Shown here piece by piece: positions 23,068-31,694 of a stretch of 35,269 nt of DNA. This DNA comes from an uncultured Coprococcus sp. GTDB taxonomy: Bacteria > Bacillota > Clostridia > Lachnospirales > Lachnospiraceae. Numbering within the stretch: position 1 is the first letter of the stretch; every line of letters begins with the position of its first letter. Made by a program: the position numbers and the translations under genes. The stretch spans positions 1 through 35,269 of the forward strand of contig CAKQIY010000019.1 of the NCBI GenBank assembly GCA_934247115.1, written 5' to 3'. The notes under the pieces are model-generated. The model was not told where the DNA came from, made no database searches, and was given only the letters and a program-made list of their open reading frames with translations.

Positions 23068-23829
23068 TTACTCTCTTGCATCATCCTGTTCCGTATCATC
23101 CTCATCCGCATTGATCTTAGAGGTATCTATGAGATGCTTGGTGATCCTGCCCATCGGCAGCTCCTCGCCATCGTCTGCCTCCTCGGTCTCCGTTTCACTT
23201 CCATCTTTATTCTCTATCTTATCATAGAGTCTATTGACAACCATAGAGCTTGCATACGCAAGAACACCTATGAGTATCAGAAGCCATAACACCCATGTAT
23301 AATATAATATCTTGTTATTGGAAGCATAGAGTGCTATAGGAAGTACCCATATAAAGAACAGATAGAACCACGATCCAAGATTCGCAATACATATCAGGAA
23401 TGAGTTCTTTATATAGTTGCCTGTCGTGTTCTCATATCTGGCCACCATCGGGAAAAGCATTGGAAGTGTAAAACTGAGGAACACTGCCTCAAGTGCCATA
23501 AGTCCGAGGATCAGTGCATATCCCAGACCACCCATTGAAAACGAAAGTACATATTCCACATACATCGCTGCCAATATGACCAATATGACAAGCCACACCT
23601 TGGTGGCCGGTTTGAAGTTCTTCTTAAATGCAGACCAGTAGCTCTTCCATACCGGTCCCTCCTTATCCTTTACAAGCTTTGTTGTAAAGGCATACATGGC
23701 GGTAGCCGCCGCTCCTATGGTAAAAATGGGAATACTTGTGATTATAAACAAAATATTGATTATAAATAAGTCTCCGAATTTCTCCAGCTTCTGAAATATA
23801 TTTGTTTTGATATTTCCATTCTGTGCCAT
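23068..23829 (-). CDS. YesL family membrane protein (DUF624)
   Basis: The 253-aa protein has about five hydrophobic segments (near residues 20-45, 75-95, 100-125, 150-170, 178-198) and an acidic cytoplasmic tail. The N-terminal segment LEKFGDLFIINILFIITSIP and the FTIGAAATAMYAFTTKL motif are hallmarks of YesL/DUF624. Members are regularly encoded with CUT1 sugar ABC transporters, as here, and their function is unproven. GAGGAG lies a few nt before the ATG. A hairpin with a U tract (23841-23876) sits immediately upstream of that site, between this gene and the second permease, and may lower its expression. Confidence 0.88.
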   Translation of the reverse strand: MAQNGNIKTNIFQKLEKFGDLFIINILFIITSIPIFTIGAAATAMYAFTTKLVKDKEGPVWKSYWSAFKKNFKPATKVWLVILVILAAMYVEYVLSFSMGGLGYALILGLMALEAVFLSFTLPMLFPMVARYENTTGNYIKNSFLICIANLGSWFYLFFIWVLPIALYASNNKILYYTWVLWLLILIGVLAYASSMVVNRLYDKIENKDGSETETEEADDGEELPMGRITKHLIDTSKINADEDDTEQDDARE

Positions 23830-23840
23830 ATGTTCTCCTC

Positions 23841-23876
23841 AAAAATACAAGGCACACAATTGCTTGTGTACCTTGT
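23841..23876 (-). terminator. Intercistronic terminator-like hairpin before the DUF624 gene
   Basis: On the - strand the stem is ACAAGG/CCTTGT plus ACACAA/TTGTGT with one opposed mismatch and a 4-nt TTGC-type loop, ending in ATTTTTG. The U tract ends just before the GAGGAG ribosome binding site, so it may attenuate the distal genes. Confidence 0.65.
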
Positions 23877-23902
23877 GTGATAAATATTGTATATTGTTGC
23901 AA

Positions 23903-24763
23903 TTAACCCTTTACAGCTCCACTTGTCATACCAGCAACGATATTCTTTGCCAGACACAAGTAAACTATGATAACTGGGAGGATTGAACATGCAATGAACA
24001 TGTAAACCTGACCCATATCAAACTTAAGGAAGTCAGCTCCACGAAGAAGTGCTATCAGGATAGGCAGTGTCTTCTTGTTGTCTTTCTTAAGAATAAGAGC
24101 TGGTGTGAAGTAGTTATTCCAGCTTGAAACGAATGAGAAGATTGCCTGTACCGCAATAGATGGCTTCATAAGTGGAAGCGCTATCTGATTGAAGATACGG
24201 AACTCTCCTGCACCGTCTATACGTGAAGACTCAAGCAGCTCCTTTGGAAGTGCTGCGTCCATAGACTGCTTCATGTAGAAGAATACTACCGGTGAAGCAA
24301 TTGCTGGAACGATCAGCGGAATAAAGCTGTTCATAAGTCCCATCTTGTCAACCAACTGAACGAAACCTAATGCAGTTACCTGTGTAGGAATCATCATGAT
24401 TGCAAGAATGAATGTGAATATTGCCTTCTTCAACTTGAAGTCGTATGCATAGATTGCAAACGCTGTTACTGTTGAGAAGTATGTACATAAGAATGATGTA
24501 CATGCCGCAACTATAAAACTGTTAAGCAAACCTGTAAAAATAGGCTGCGTTCCATGAATAATACCTTTAAAATTCTTAGCAGCGTACTTACTTGGGATCA
24601 TTGTGAATCCACGGTTAAGCTCAGCATTCGATCTTGTCGCATTTATAAAAAGTACATAGAACCAGAACAGACACAGAATCGTGATTAACACGAATACTGT
24701 ATACGCAATTATTCGTCTGGTCTTGACTGGTAAACCCTTTTCTTTCTTTCCGTCCATATTCAT
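23903..24763 (-). CDS. Sugar ABC transporter permease (MalG-like, CUT1)
   Basis: The 286-aa protein has six predicted membrane helices and the cytoplasmic EAA loop ELLESSRIDGAGEFRIFNQI (about 190-209) that docks with the ATPase. It also has the conserved end of the MalG type (LAKNIVAGMTSGAVKG). It forms the membrane channel with the upstream permease. It starts 8 nt after that gene. No ATPase gene is present, so a shared MsmX/UgpC-type ATPase encoded elsewhere is expected, as is usual in Firmicutes. The substrate is not readable, but the family handles oligosaccharides or glycerol-phosphate-type compounds. Confidence 0.95.
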   Translation of the reverse strand: MNMDGKKEKGLPVKTRRIIAYTVFVLITILCLFWFYVLFINATRSNAELNRGFTMIPSKYAAKNFKGIIHGTQPIFTGLLNSFIVAACTSFLCTYFSTVTAFAIYAYDFKLKKAIFTFILAIMMIPTQVTALGFVQLVDKMGLMNSFIPLIVPAIASPVVFFYMKQSMDAALPKELLESSRIDGAGEFRIFNQIALPLMKPSIAVQAIFSFVSSWNNYFTPALILKKDNKKTLPILIALLRGADFLKFDMGQVYMFIACSILPVIIVYLCLAKNIVAGMTSGAVKG

Positions 24764-24771
24764 CCCCCTTT

Positions 24772-25686
24772 CTACTTCTCGGTCTGCTTATTCATTCTGA
24801 ATACAATCATACTCAAGATACCGGTTACAACGAACATGAATACGGAAAGGGCACCACCCATACCATAATTCTTACTGAACAAGTGCTTGTTCAGGGCCAT
24901 GATAAGTGTCATGGTTGTGTTCTTTGGTCCACCTGAACCATTTGTCAGAATCTGTGGAACATCGAACATCTGGAGACCACCGATAAGAGATGTGATCATA
25001 ACGTATACCAAGATAGGTCTCAGTATAGGAAGTGTGATCTTGAAGAATACCTGGTTAGATGTAGCTCCATCCACCTCTGCAGCCTCATAAAGAGATGTAT
25101 CAATTCCAAGCATACCAGCCAGAAGAAGGATAGTTGTATTACCAAACCACATCAAGAAGTTCATGAATGCAACCAATGTTCTCGCTGAACCTGTATGACC
25201 AAGGAAATCATATGGATTTCCCTCAGCTATTACTCCCATGCTCTGAAGCATTCCATTGATAGGACCTACCTTGGAGAACAGAGCGAAAAACAGCATTGCA
25301 AAAGCAGATGCCATGATCAGGTTTGGAAGATATATAACTGTCTGGAAGAATGCCTTTCCTTTGAGCTTCAGACTTGGGTTAGCAAACCATGAAGCAAGGA
25401 GAAGTGAAACAAGGATCTGTGGGATGAATCCCATGATCCACATAATCATTGTGTTTCCAAAATATGTCCAGATACTTCCGTTCTTGAACATACTAACATA
25501 GTTGTCCAATCCCACCGGTTCAGGGCCAATCTCCATAATTCCATCAAAGAAGTGCTTAAAGAAACTGTTATATATAGTTGAGCACAGTGGAATCAACTGG
25601 AAAATGATGAAAACAACCGCAAACGGAATCAAGAAAAAGTATCCCCAACGGTTATAGCGTACTATGCTGCCTTTTTTACTTTTCAT
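24772..25686 (-). CDS. Sugar ABC transporter permease (MalF/UgpA-like, CUT1)
   Basis: The 304-aa inner-membrane permease has six helices and the EAA motif LYEAAEVDGATSNQVFFKIT (about 210-230), typical of the MalF/UgpA half. The N-terminus (RYNRWGYFFLIPFAVVFIIF) is the usual first helix. It partners the MalG-like permease 8 nt downstream. A very strong intrinsic terminator (25721-25758) lies between it and the binding-protein gene, so the permeases are probably made at a fraction of the binding-protein level. Confidence 0.95.
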   Translation of the reverse strand: MKSKKGSIVRYNRWGYFFLIPFAVVFIIFQLIPLCSTIYNSFFKHFFDGIMEIGPEPVGLDNYVSMFKNGSIWTYFGNTMIMWIMGFIPQILVSLLLASWFANPSLKLKGKAFFQTVIYLPNLIMASAFAMLFFALFSKVGPINGMLQSMGVIAEGNPYDFLGHTGSARTLVAFMNFLMWFGNTTILLLAGMLGIDTSLYEAAEVDGATSNQVFFKITLPILRPILVYVMITSLIGGLQMFDVPQILTNGSGGPKNTTMTLIMALNKHLFSKNYGMGGALSVFMFVVTGILSMIVFRMNKQTEK

Positions 25687-25720
25687 TCTATAACCTCCCT
25701 AGTAAAGTCTGTACGAGCAT

Positions 25721-25758
25721 AAAAAACGTGCCTGTCTGGCACCTGCCAGACAGGCACG
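25721..25758 (-). terminator. Strong intercistronic terminator after the binding-protein gene
   Basis: A perfect 15-bp stem (CGTGCCTGTCTGGCA / TGCCAGACAGGCACG) has a nominal 2-nt loop and is followed on the - strand by TTTTTTATG. It lies 40 nt after the stop of the binding-protein gene and upstream of the permease genes of the same operon. Confidence 0.88.
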
Positions 25759-25798
25759 CGTATAATACTATGCTTGTGTTATACAGACCTAATATTGA

Positions 25799-27220
25799 TT
25801 ACTCTACTGTGATTGCTGGGTACTTTGTAGCTACATCCTGCTTGAATGCCTCAACAGCCTCATCATATGTTGCGTACTGACCTGTGAAGTAATCCTTCAT
25901 AGCCTTCTGGAATGACTCATTACATCCCTGATCGTAAGCTGAGATGTTAGAAAGATCGATCTTCTCAACACCTGCGCAGAACATACCGATTGGGTTCTGT
26001 CCGCCAAGTACTGCATCACCATATGATGTATCAGCAGCCATAGCATCCATAGCTGGCTTGTTGTTTACGAAGTCGTTATCAGCCTTAACGATCTCTGTCA
26101 TGATATCTGTATCTGTTGTCATCTTTCTCATGATATCAGCAACAAGTGATGGGTTGTCTGTGCCTGTAGCACCACAGATCCATGTACCACCCCAGAAGAA
26201 GCCCTGAGGTCCTGTTGTTGCACCCCAACCGCCTGCATGTGCGATTGACTTTTCATCATCAGCTGCCATTGAGAAGTCGATCATCCAAGCTGGTCCGAAG
26301 TAAGCGAATACCTTTCCTTCTGGATAGAATCCAGCCTTCCACTCATCGCCCCAAAGGTCACCAGTTGTTGTCTGACCAGCATCATATGATGCCTTCTCTG
26401 CATCTGCCCAAGCCTTGAACTGTGGATCGATGTTGAGCTTGCCATCCTCAACCCACTTGCTTGATACGTTGTTTGAATATACACGATATGAATCGTTAAC
26501 TGTTGCTGTGAGCTTGTAGCCCTTAGCTGCTAACTCTGTACCTGTTGCATAGAATGTATCCCAATCTGATACATGCTTCTGAACCTCATCAGGATCGTCT
26601 GATCCCCACATATCCTTTGCGATGTCTCTGTTGTAGATAAGAACACCAGGACAGCCCTGCCATGAAACACCCTTAAGAACGCCCTTTGAATCTGTCATAA
26701 CGTCCTTTGTGTACTGATACTGGTTTGCAAGCTCGTCATCTGTGATTCCGAGATCTGAAACTGACATTGTGTAGTCTGTATCAACATACTTAAGTGCGTA
26801 ATCAGCCTCTACAAGGAATAAATCGATCTTGTCATCAGCACTTGCATCTGCCTGCTTAAGTAACTGCTGATCCAGGTTGTTCTGGTAAGCGTTGTCATCT
26901 GAAGGAACGATTGTCCAAACGACATCAACATCACCGATCTTACCATGTGTTCCATCAACCTCTTCGTATCCTGGATAGTGAGCTGTAAGTCTTGACTTAA
27001 ACTCCTCATTCCAAGCGTAGATATTGAGGACCTTGCCCTCATCGCTGCTTACTTCTGCCTCTGAAGTAGTGTCTGATGCGTCGTCCTTTGCTGCCTCTGT
27101 TGTTGTTGTGTCGTCCTTCTTAGCCTCTGTTGTTGCGTCATCATTACCACCACAAGCTACGAGTGAAAGTCCCATAGCACATGCTAATGAAAGAACTAAT
27201 GCCTTCTTGAATTTTCTCAC
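25799..27220 (-). CDS. Extracellular sugar-binding lipoprotein of the ABC transporter
   Basis: The 473-aa lipoprotein has signal peptide MRKFKKALVLSLACAMG with lipobox LVAC (Cys23), then a Thr/Asp/Ala-rich linker (about 27-62). A family 1 (MalE-like) solute-binding fold follows, starting VLNIYAWNEEFK. Many Trp/Tyr residues (for example WDTFYATG and GGWGATTGPQGFFWGGTW) suit carbohydrate stacking. The start is GTG at 27220 with a full AAGGAGG 8 nt upstream, implying high expression. It is the first gene of the operon. A sigma-A promoter (27418-27446) and a 190-nt leader precede it, and a strong terminator follows. The substrate is unknown. Confidence 0.93.
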   Translation of the reverse strand: MRKFKKALVLSLACAMGLSLVACGGNDDATTEAKKDDTTTTEAAKDDASDTTSEAEVSSDEGKVLNIYAWNEEFKSRLTAHYPGYEEVDGTHGKIGDVDVVWTIVPSDDNAYQNNLDQQLLKQADASADDKIDLFLVEADYALKYVDTDYTMSVSDLGITDDELANQYQYTKDVMTDSKGVLKGVSWQGCPGVLIYNRDIAKDMWGSDDPDEVQKHVSDWDTFYATGTELAAKGYKLTATVNDSYRVYSNNVSSKWVEDGKLNIDPQFKAWADAEKASYDAGQTTTGDLWGDEWKAGFYPEGKVFAYFGPAWMIDFSMAADDEKSIAHAGGWGATTGPQGFFWGGTWICGATGTDNPSLVADIMRKMTTDTDIMTEIVKADNDFVNNKPAMDAMAADTSYGDAVLGGQNPIGMFCAGVEKIDLSNISAYDQGCNESFQKAMKDYFTGQYATYDEAVEAFKQDVATKYPAITVE

Positions 27221-27417
27221 AAAAAAACCCTCCTTAAAAATATAATCTCTTTACTCAAATGTGACAACTTGCCAAAACCTTATCAAACCAGCTAGGCAAC
27301 CGGTTTCTCAGCACTTGGCACATTGGCCAACTTTTGAGTTACTTTTATGAACTTGCTATGCATTTTTGCTAACAGTTCATTACCCATTTTCTATCGCTTT
27401 TCCTTAGCGACAATGTT
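27221..27417 (-). promoter_or_regulatory. Long 5' leader of the sugar transporter operon
   Basis: The stretch contains no gene. The predicted transcript carries several inverted repeats: TCGCT/AGCGA near the 5' end (27388-27404), ATGAACT/AGTTCAT, and an AACCGGTT palindrome near 27300 flanked by GCCAA/TTGGC-type repeats. It ends in AAGGAGG. The palindrome could be a LacI-type operator, or the leader could fold into a regulatory RNA. I cannot match it to a known riboswitch class. Confidence 0.4.
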
Positions 27418-27446
27418 ATTATAGGTCATATTAGACAATAATGCAA
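27418..27446 (-). promoter_or_regulatory. Sigma-A promoter of the sugar transporter operon
   Basis: On the - strand: TTGCAT (27446-27441), 17-bp spacer, TATAAT (27423-27418). This is one of the best promoter matches in the window, with transcription expected near 27411. Confidence 0.7.
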
Positions 27447-27499
27447 GCCCTTTTTTCGGTTTTTTATGGTAAATTTGTAAGTAACATTGCAAAATATGT

Positions 27500-28681
27500 C
27501 TATTCAGCCTTGTCTGACAGGTATTTCTGCACCAATTCTGCTATTTTTTGTGGATTATACACAATCATGCGGTCCGGGCCTGACACCTCAGTCATCTCCA
27601 CATTATCATGTTCATCTGTATAATTCTTATAATATGTATTATATACATCTGCAGGATCCACACTGTTGCCATCCTCATCCTGTGCAATATCCGCCTGATT
27701 TTCATACGACTCTAGTACTTCATCGTTCTGGTGAAGAAAAGGGTCTGTGTACGGATTGCAGTATATCATATACATAGGTATATTCTCCGGCCAGCCGAGT
27801 GCTGCAACCTTATTGGCATTTTCCACAAGATTCCTGTCTTCATTGTACATTCCCTTTGTATAGAGTCCCCTGCCGATAAGTGCATCTCTCCTGTCCATCT
27901 GATCCTTGGTGTAGACATCCCATTCATTATCCGGGAACACACTGTCAGACAATCTGTGTCCCCCGATCTTCACCAGCTCGAGCATGAGCTTGTTTCTTAG
28001 TGAACTGTAATCCTTCTCATCTGCTCCATCATACTGGTCAGGGAAGTACATCTGAAGTCCAATGATAGACTCTACCTCATCCGGATATCTGTCGCACCAG
28101 TCCATGGCCAGCGTTCCACCATTCTTATAAGCAACCAGCACATATGACCTGCTGTCGGTTACCGCCTGTACAGCCGTCCTCGTCTCCTCAAGCATGGAGT
28201 CTATATCCTTCGGAGCATCCCAGTCTTCGCTGTATCCCACTCCGCTTCTGTCCACATATATCAGTTCATAATCCGAAAGCTCGTCCATCAGTGGTTCAAG
28301 AGCTACTGAATCATCAGCGATCTTGTTGGAATGAATGAACACCAGCGTATGCTCAGCGCTCTCACTCCCCCTCTTTAGCACATGTATCTGATGGCCATTC
28401 ACCTCCACCATCTGTCCCGGTGGAGTGAGATACTTCTGTTCATCCTCCAGTGCTTTTTTATTCTTTACATGGGCATATATGAGTACGCTTCCCGCTGCCA
28501 CTATCACCGCCAGCAGCACAGCACTCACAGCCTTCAGCAGCATGCCGCCAAGCTTTCTTCGCTCTCTGCTCTTCTCCTCCTTACTCATAGTCATGCTCAC
28601 TGACTTCGGAGCTTCTTTTTCTGCCAGCTTTGGGATCTTTTTCACGTTGTCTCTCTCGTTAGTATTCTTGTCTGTACTCAT
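27500..28681 (-). CDS. Membrane-anchored alpha/beta-hydrolase-fold protein, apparently lacking the catalytic Ser and His
   Basis: The 393-aa protein has a basic cytoplasmic N-terminus, one membrane helix (about 48-70), and an extracytoplasmic alpha/beta-hydrolase domain. The fold is recognisable from LVFIHS (112-117), YVDRSGVGYSEDW (142-154) and the nucleophile-elbow region VAYKNGGTLA (183-192). The usual GxSxGG reads AYKNGG, putting Lys186 at the Ser position. Near the C-terminus, SGPDRMIVYNP puts Asp370 where GHxxxxENP has His. It therefore looks like a pseudo-enzyme or a binding protein. AGAGG is about 13 nt before the ATG, a weak site. It has its own promoter (28762-28790) and ends about 55 nt before the sugar-operon promoter. 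No clear terminator was seen. Confidence 0.82.
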   Translation of the reverse strand: MSTDKNTNERDNVKKIPKLAEKEAPKSVSMTMSKEEKSRERRKLGGMLLKAVSAVLLAVIVAAGSVLIYAHVKNKKALEDEQKYLTPPGQMVEVNGHQIHVLKRGSESAEHTLVFIHSNKIADDSVALEPLMDELSDYELIYVDRSGVGYSEDWDAPKDIDSMLEETRTAVQAVTDSRSYVLVAYKNGGTLAMDWCDRYPDEVESIIGLQMYFPDQYDGADEKDYSSLRNKLMLELVKIGGHRLSDSVFPDNEWDVYTKDQMDRRDALIGRGLYTKGMYNEDRNLVENANKVAALGWPENIPMYMIYCNPYTDPFLHQNDEVLESYENQADIAQDEDGNSVDPADVYNTYYKNYTDEHDNVEMTEVSGPDRMIVYNPQKIAELVQKYLSDKAE

Positions 28682-28761
28682 ACCCGCGCTATTACCTCTT
28701 TTCTTCTTATATCTTTTTAGTCATTGTGCCCAATTTTATACGGCACAGCGTAATACAATCT

Positions 28762-28790
28762 ATAATATACCAACAAATGTTAAAAGTAAA
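28762..28790 (-). promoter_or_regulatory. Putative promoter of the alpha/beta-hydrolase-like gene
   Basis: On the - strand: TTTACT (28790-28785), 17-bp spacer, TATTAT (28767-28762). It is divergent from the promoter at 28811-28839, about 20 bp away. Confidence 0.45.
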
Positions 28791-28810
28791 TAAATTCTAT
28801 TTGCCCTCGG

Positions 28811-28839
28811 TTTACTTATATTTTTCTTTATGCTACTAT
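28811..28839 (+). promoter_or_regulatory. Putative promoter of the 327-aa membrane protein gene
   Basis: TTTACT (28811-28816), 17-bp spacer, TACTAT (28834-28839). The -10 is weak (4 of 6). The spacing and position, about 40 nt before the ATG, are suitable. Confidence 0.35.
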
Positions 28840-28879
28840 CTCATATAGGATATTATGATATGGAAGGAATACAGAACAC

Positions 28880-29863
28880 ATGTCTAAAAAGAAGAAAAAG
28901 TCACATAACAGGCAGAACCCCCAGGGTACTCAGCCTAAACAGGTCAAGCATGACACTGAGACAGTCCAGGCCGCGCAAGGCGGACAGAATACCAAGCCAA
29001 AGCAGGCCATCCAGCCACCACAGGTCACTCAGCCACCACAGCCGGAGAAATTCAGAAGAATAAGCATAGAGGGTACAGACGATAGAATGCCGCACAGCAA
29101 GCCGGCTAAGAAAAGCCTTCATGCAGACAACAACCTGGACATGCTGGGAATGAGCAGGAAAGAACGCAGAGCCAGAAGAAAAGAGCTCTACCAGAAGAAC
29201 ACAGAGGGAATGTCCAGAAAGGAGAAGTTCTCCTACTTCTTTGACTATTACAAGTGGAGAGTTATAACGCCTATCCTTGTCATTGCATTTTTATGTTATC
29301 TCGGAGGCACTATATACATGAACAAAAGACCGGTCGCCCTCGGTTTTGTCGTTTTAAACGCACAGGACGCAGATGTTGTCGATCTGTCATTTGAGGACGA
29401 CTACATTGAACAGTTCGGCATAACCGGCAGCTATCAGTTCAAGGAGTCGGTAGGTCTCGATATCGACTACGACTATTACCTCGAGCACTCTGAATACATC
29501 CAGACCAGCAACAGCACAGACTACAGCATCCTGTCATCTGACTGCGATCTCGGATCATATGACGTAATAATCAGCAACGCCACAGGTGTTAAGTACTGTG
29601 CCACTCAGAACATATCAAAACCATTAAAGGGTTATCTGAGTGAAGACGCATACGCCAAGCTTGAGCCTTATATGGTAGAATTTGACGACCCAAATGGCAC
29701 AACAAGAACATACGCCATTGACATCAGCGACACACAGTTTGCAAAGGATCTGGATACTGGATACTCAGACGTATATGTTGCATTTCCAGGAGTCATAGAC
29801 AGGAATTATACCAACTCACTCAGGTTCCTGAACTATGTCCTCGGCATAGATCTGACCGAATAA
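28880..29863 (+). CDS. Single-pass membrane protein with Gln/Pro-rich cytoplasmic N-terminus, unknown function
   Basis: The 327-aa protein begins with a Lys-rich and then Gln/Pro/Thr-rich low-complexity region (1-57), a basic segment with two MSRKE motifs (91-95 and 111-115), and one membrane helix (about 127-147, after FFDYYKWRVITP). An acidic, Tyr-rich extracytoplasmic domain follows. Many Clostridia encode related proteins with the FFxYYKW signature, but no function is established that I can name. AAGGAA lies about 10 nt before the ATG. It is transcribed away from the hydrolase-like gene and ends at the strong hairpin 29886-29950. Confidence 0.82.
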   Translation: MSKKKKKSHNRQNPQGTQPKQVKHDTETVQAAQGGQNTKPKQAIQPPQVTQPPQPEKFRRISIEGTDDRMPHSKPAKKSLHADNNLDMLGMSRKERRARRKELYQKNTEGMSRKEKFSYFFDYYKWRVITPILVIAFLCYLGGTIYMNKRPVALGFVVLNAQDADVVDLSFEDDYIEQFGITGSYQFKESVGLDIDYDYYLEHSEYIQTSNSTDYSILSSDCDLGSYDVIISNATGVKYCATQNISKPLKGYLSEDAYAKLEPYMVEFDDPNGTTRTYAIDISDTQFAKDLDTGYSDVYVAFPGVIDRNYTNSLRFLNYVLGIDLTE

Positions 29864-29885
29864 CAGATCACTGTAAATCATACAA

Positions 29886-29950
29886 AAAGAAAACGCATGA
29901 TGCATTTGTCTCCCGTCACATAGGAAGGATCAAATGTATCATGCGTTTTT
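29886..29950. terminator. Convergent terminator between the membrane-protein gene and the ABC-F gene
   Basis: The stem AAAACGCATGATGCATTTG pairs with CAAATGTATCATGCGTTTT (19 bp with one G-T) around a 22-nt loop. TTTTT closes the + strand side and TTTTCTTTTTG the - strand side, so it can serve both converging genes. Confidence 0.85.
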
Positions 29951-30003
29951 CATTTGCTCATATCAATATATTCTATTATATATATTTTGGGAATTTGCCG
30001 CTA

Positions 30004-31629
30004 TCAGTCCTCTGAATCCATGTTCATGACCTGTCTCTTTCTGGCAAGCTCGTCATTTGCAAGATACTCATCGTATGTTGTCTGCTTGTCTATGAGACCG
30101 GTATTTGTTATCTCGATAATTCTGTTGGCTGTAGTCTGTACAAACTGGTGATCCTGTGAGGAGAACAGCACAACTCCCGGGAACTTGATAAGTCCGTTGT
30201 TGAGCGCTGTGATCGACTCCATGTCCAGATGGTTTGTAGGCTCATCAAGGATCAGGGTATTTGAACCCATGATCATAAGCTTTGACAGAAGGCATCTAAC
30301 CTTCTCTCCTCCTGAGAGGACCTTGACCTTCTTCACTCCGTCCTCACCTGCAAAGAGCATTCTTCCAAGGAAGCCTCTTACATATGTGGCATCCTTCTCG
30401 TCTGAATACTGTGTCAGCCAGTCAACTATTACAAGATCGTTGTCGAACTCCTTGGTGTTGTCCTTAGGGAAATATCCCTGTGAGGTCGTAACTCCCCACT
30501 TGTAACTTCCCTCGTCCGGTTCCTCCTCGCCTGCAAGTATCTTGAAGAGCATGGTGGTTGACTTGGTGTTCGGTCCGACAAATGCTATCTTGTCGTCATG
30601 TCCAACTGTGAATGAGATATCATCCAGAAGCTTCTCTCCGTCAACTGTCTTGGAGATATGTGATACGGTAAGCACCTCGTTGCCGATCTCTCTCTTTGGT
30701 CTGAAATCAATGTATGGGTACTTTCTGCTTGATGGCTTGATGTCATCCAGCTCGATCTTCTCAAGGGCACGCTTACGGGATGTCGCCTGCTTGGACTTTG
30801 AAGCATTTGCCGAGAATCTCTGAATGAACTCCTGGAGTTCCTTGATCTTCTCTTCCTTCTTCTTATTGGCTTCCTTCATCTGCTTGATCATCAGCTGGCT
30901 TGACTCGTACCAGAAGTCATAATTACCTGCGTAGAGCTGGATCTTGCTGTAATCTATATCTGCTATATGGGTACATACCTTGTTCAGGAAATATCTGTCA
31001 TGTGATACAACGATGACAGTATTCTCGAAGTTGATAAGGAACTCCTCAAGCCATGCGATGGCATCCATATCAAGGTGGTTGGTAGGCTCATCCAGAAGAA
31101 GTACATCAGGATTGCCAAAAAGCGCCTGTGCAAGAAGCACCTTGACCTTGAGTCCACCATCAAGGTCCTTCATCAGGCTGTAGTGATACTCTGTGCCTAC
31201 TCCAAGTCCGTTCAGGAGTGTGGAAGCATCTGACTCTGCCTCCCAGCCATTCATCTCTGCAAATTCTGCCTCAAGCTCTGCAGCCTTGACACCATCCTCG
31301 TCCGAGAAGTCTTCCTTCATATATATAGCATCTTTTTCCTTCATTATCTCATACAGACGCTTGTTACCCATGATCACTGTATCAAGCACCTGATATTCAT
31401 CGTATTTATAATGATCCTGCTGGAGAACCGAAAGTCTCTCTCCATCATTCATGGTCACATCACCCTTTGACGGCTCTATCTCTCCTGACAGGATCTTCAG
31501 GAAAGTTGACTTGCCGGCACCATTTGCACCGATAAGTCCGTAACAGTTGCCCTCTGTAAACTTAATATTTACATCTTCAAATAAAGCCTTCTTACCAAAT
31601 CTCAATGTTACATTATTAGCACTAATCAT
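30004..31629 (-). CDS. ABC-F family ATPase, YbiT-like
   Basis: The 541-aa protein is two fused ABC ATPase domains without membrane segments, joined by the Lys/Glu-rich ABC-F linker (about 245-300). ABC-F proteins act at the ribosomal E site as translation factors or as antibiotic-protection proteins. NBD1 has a full P-loop GANGAGKST (34-42), the signature reads LDGGLK (156-161, normally LSGG), and Walker B is LLLDEPTNHLD. NBD2 has a degenerate P-loop GPNTKSTT (352-359) but an intact LSGGEK (438-443) and DEPTNHLD. The WGVTTSQGYFPKDN segment is a mark of the YbiT branch, in which an altered second P-loop is common as far as I recall. It has a near-perfect promoter (31695-31723) and a hairpin leader. 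It is probably a translation factor rather than a resistance determinant. Confidence 0.93.
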   Translation of the reverse strand: MISANNVTLRFGKKALFEDVNIKFTEGNCYGLIGANGAGKSTFLKILSGEIEPSKGDVTMNDGERLSVLQQDHYKYDEYQVLDTVIMGNKRLYEIMKEKDAIYMKEDFSDEDGVKAAELEAEFAEMNGWEAESDASTLLNGLGVGTEYHYSLMKDLDGGLKVKVLLAQALFGNPDVLLLDEPTNHLDMDAIAWLEEFLINFENTVIVVSHDRYFLNKVCTHIADIDYSKIQLYAGNYDFWYESSQLMIKQMKEANKKKEEKIKELQEFIQRFSANASKSKQATSRKRALEKIELDDIKPSSRKYPYIDFRPKREIGNEVLTVSHISKTVDGEKLLDDISFTVGHDDKIAFVGPNTKSTTMLFKILAGEEEPDEGSYKWGVTTSQGYFPKDNTKEFDNDLVIVDWLTQYSDEKDATYVRGFLGRMLFAGEDGVKKVKVLSGGEKVRCLLSKLMIMGSNTLILDEPTNHLDMESITALNNGLIKFPGVVLFSSQDHQFVQTTANRIIEITNTGLIDKQTTYDEYLANDELARKRQVMNMDSED

Positions 31630-31658
31630 TGACGTATATACCTTTCACTATTTGCTGT

Positions 31659-31674
31659 GTCTGCACACGCAGAC
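31659..31674 (-). promoter_or_regulatory. Leader hairpin upstream of the ABC-F ribosome binding site
   Basis: GTCTGC-(4 nt)-GCAGAC forms a perfect 6-bp stem within the leader of about 59 nt, followed shortly by the AAAGG site. It may modulate translation of the ABC-F protein. Confidence 0.4.
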
Positions 31675-31694
31675 GTCTCCATTTTCAGTGATTA

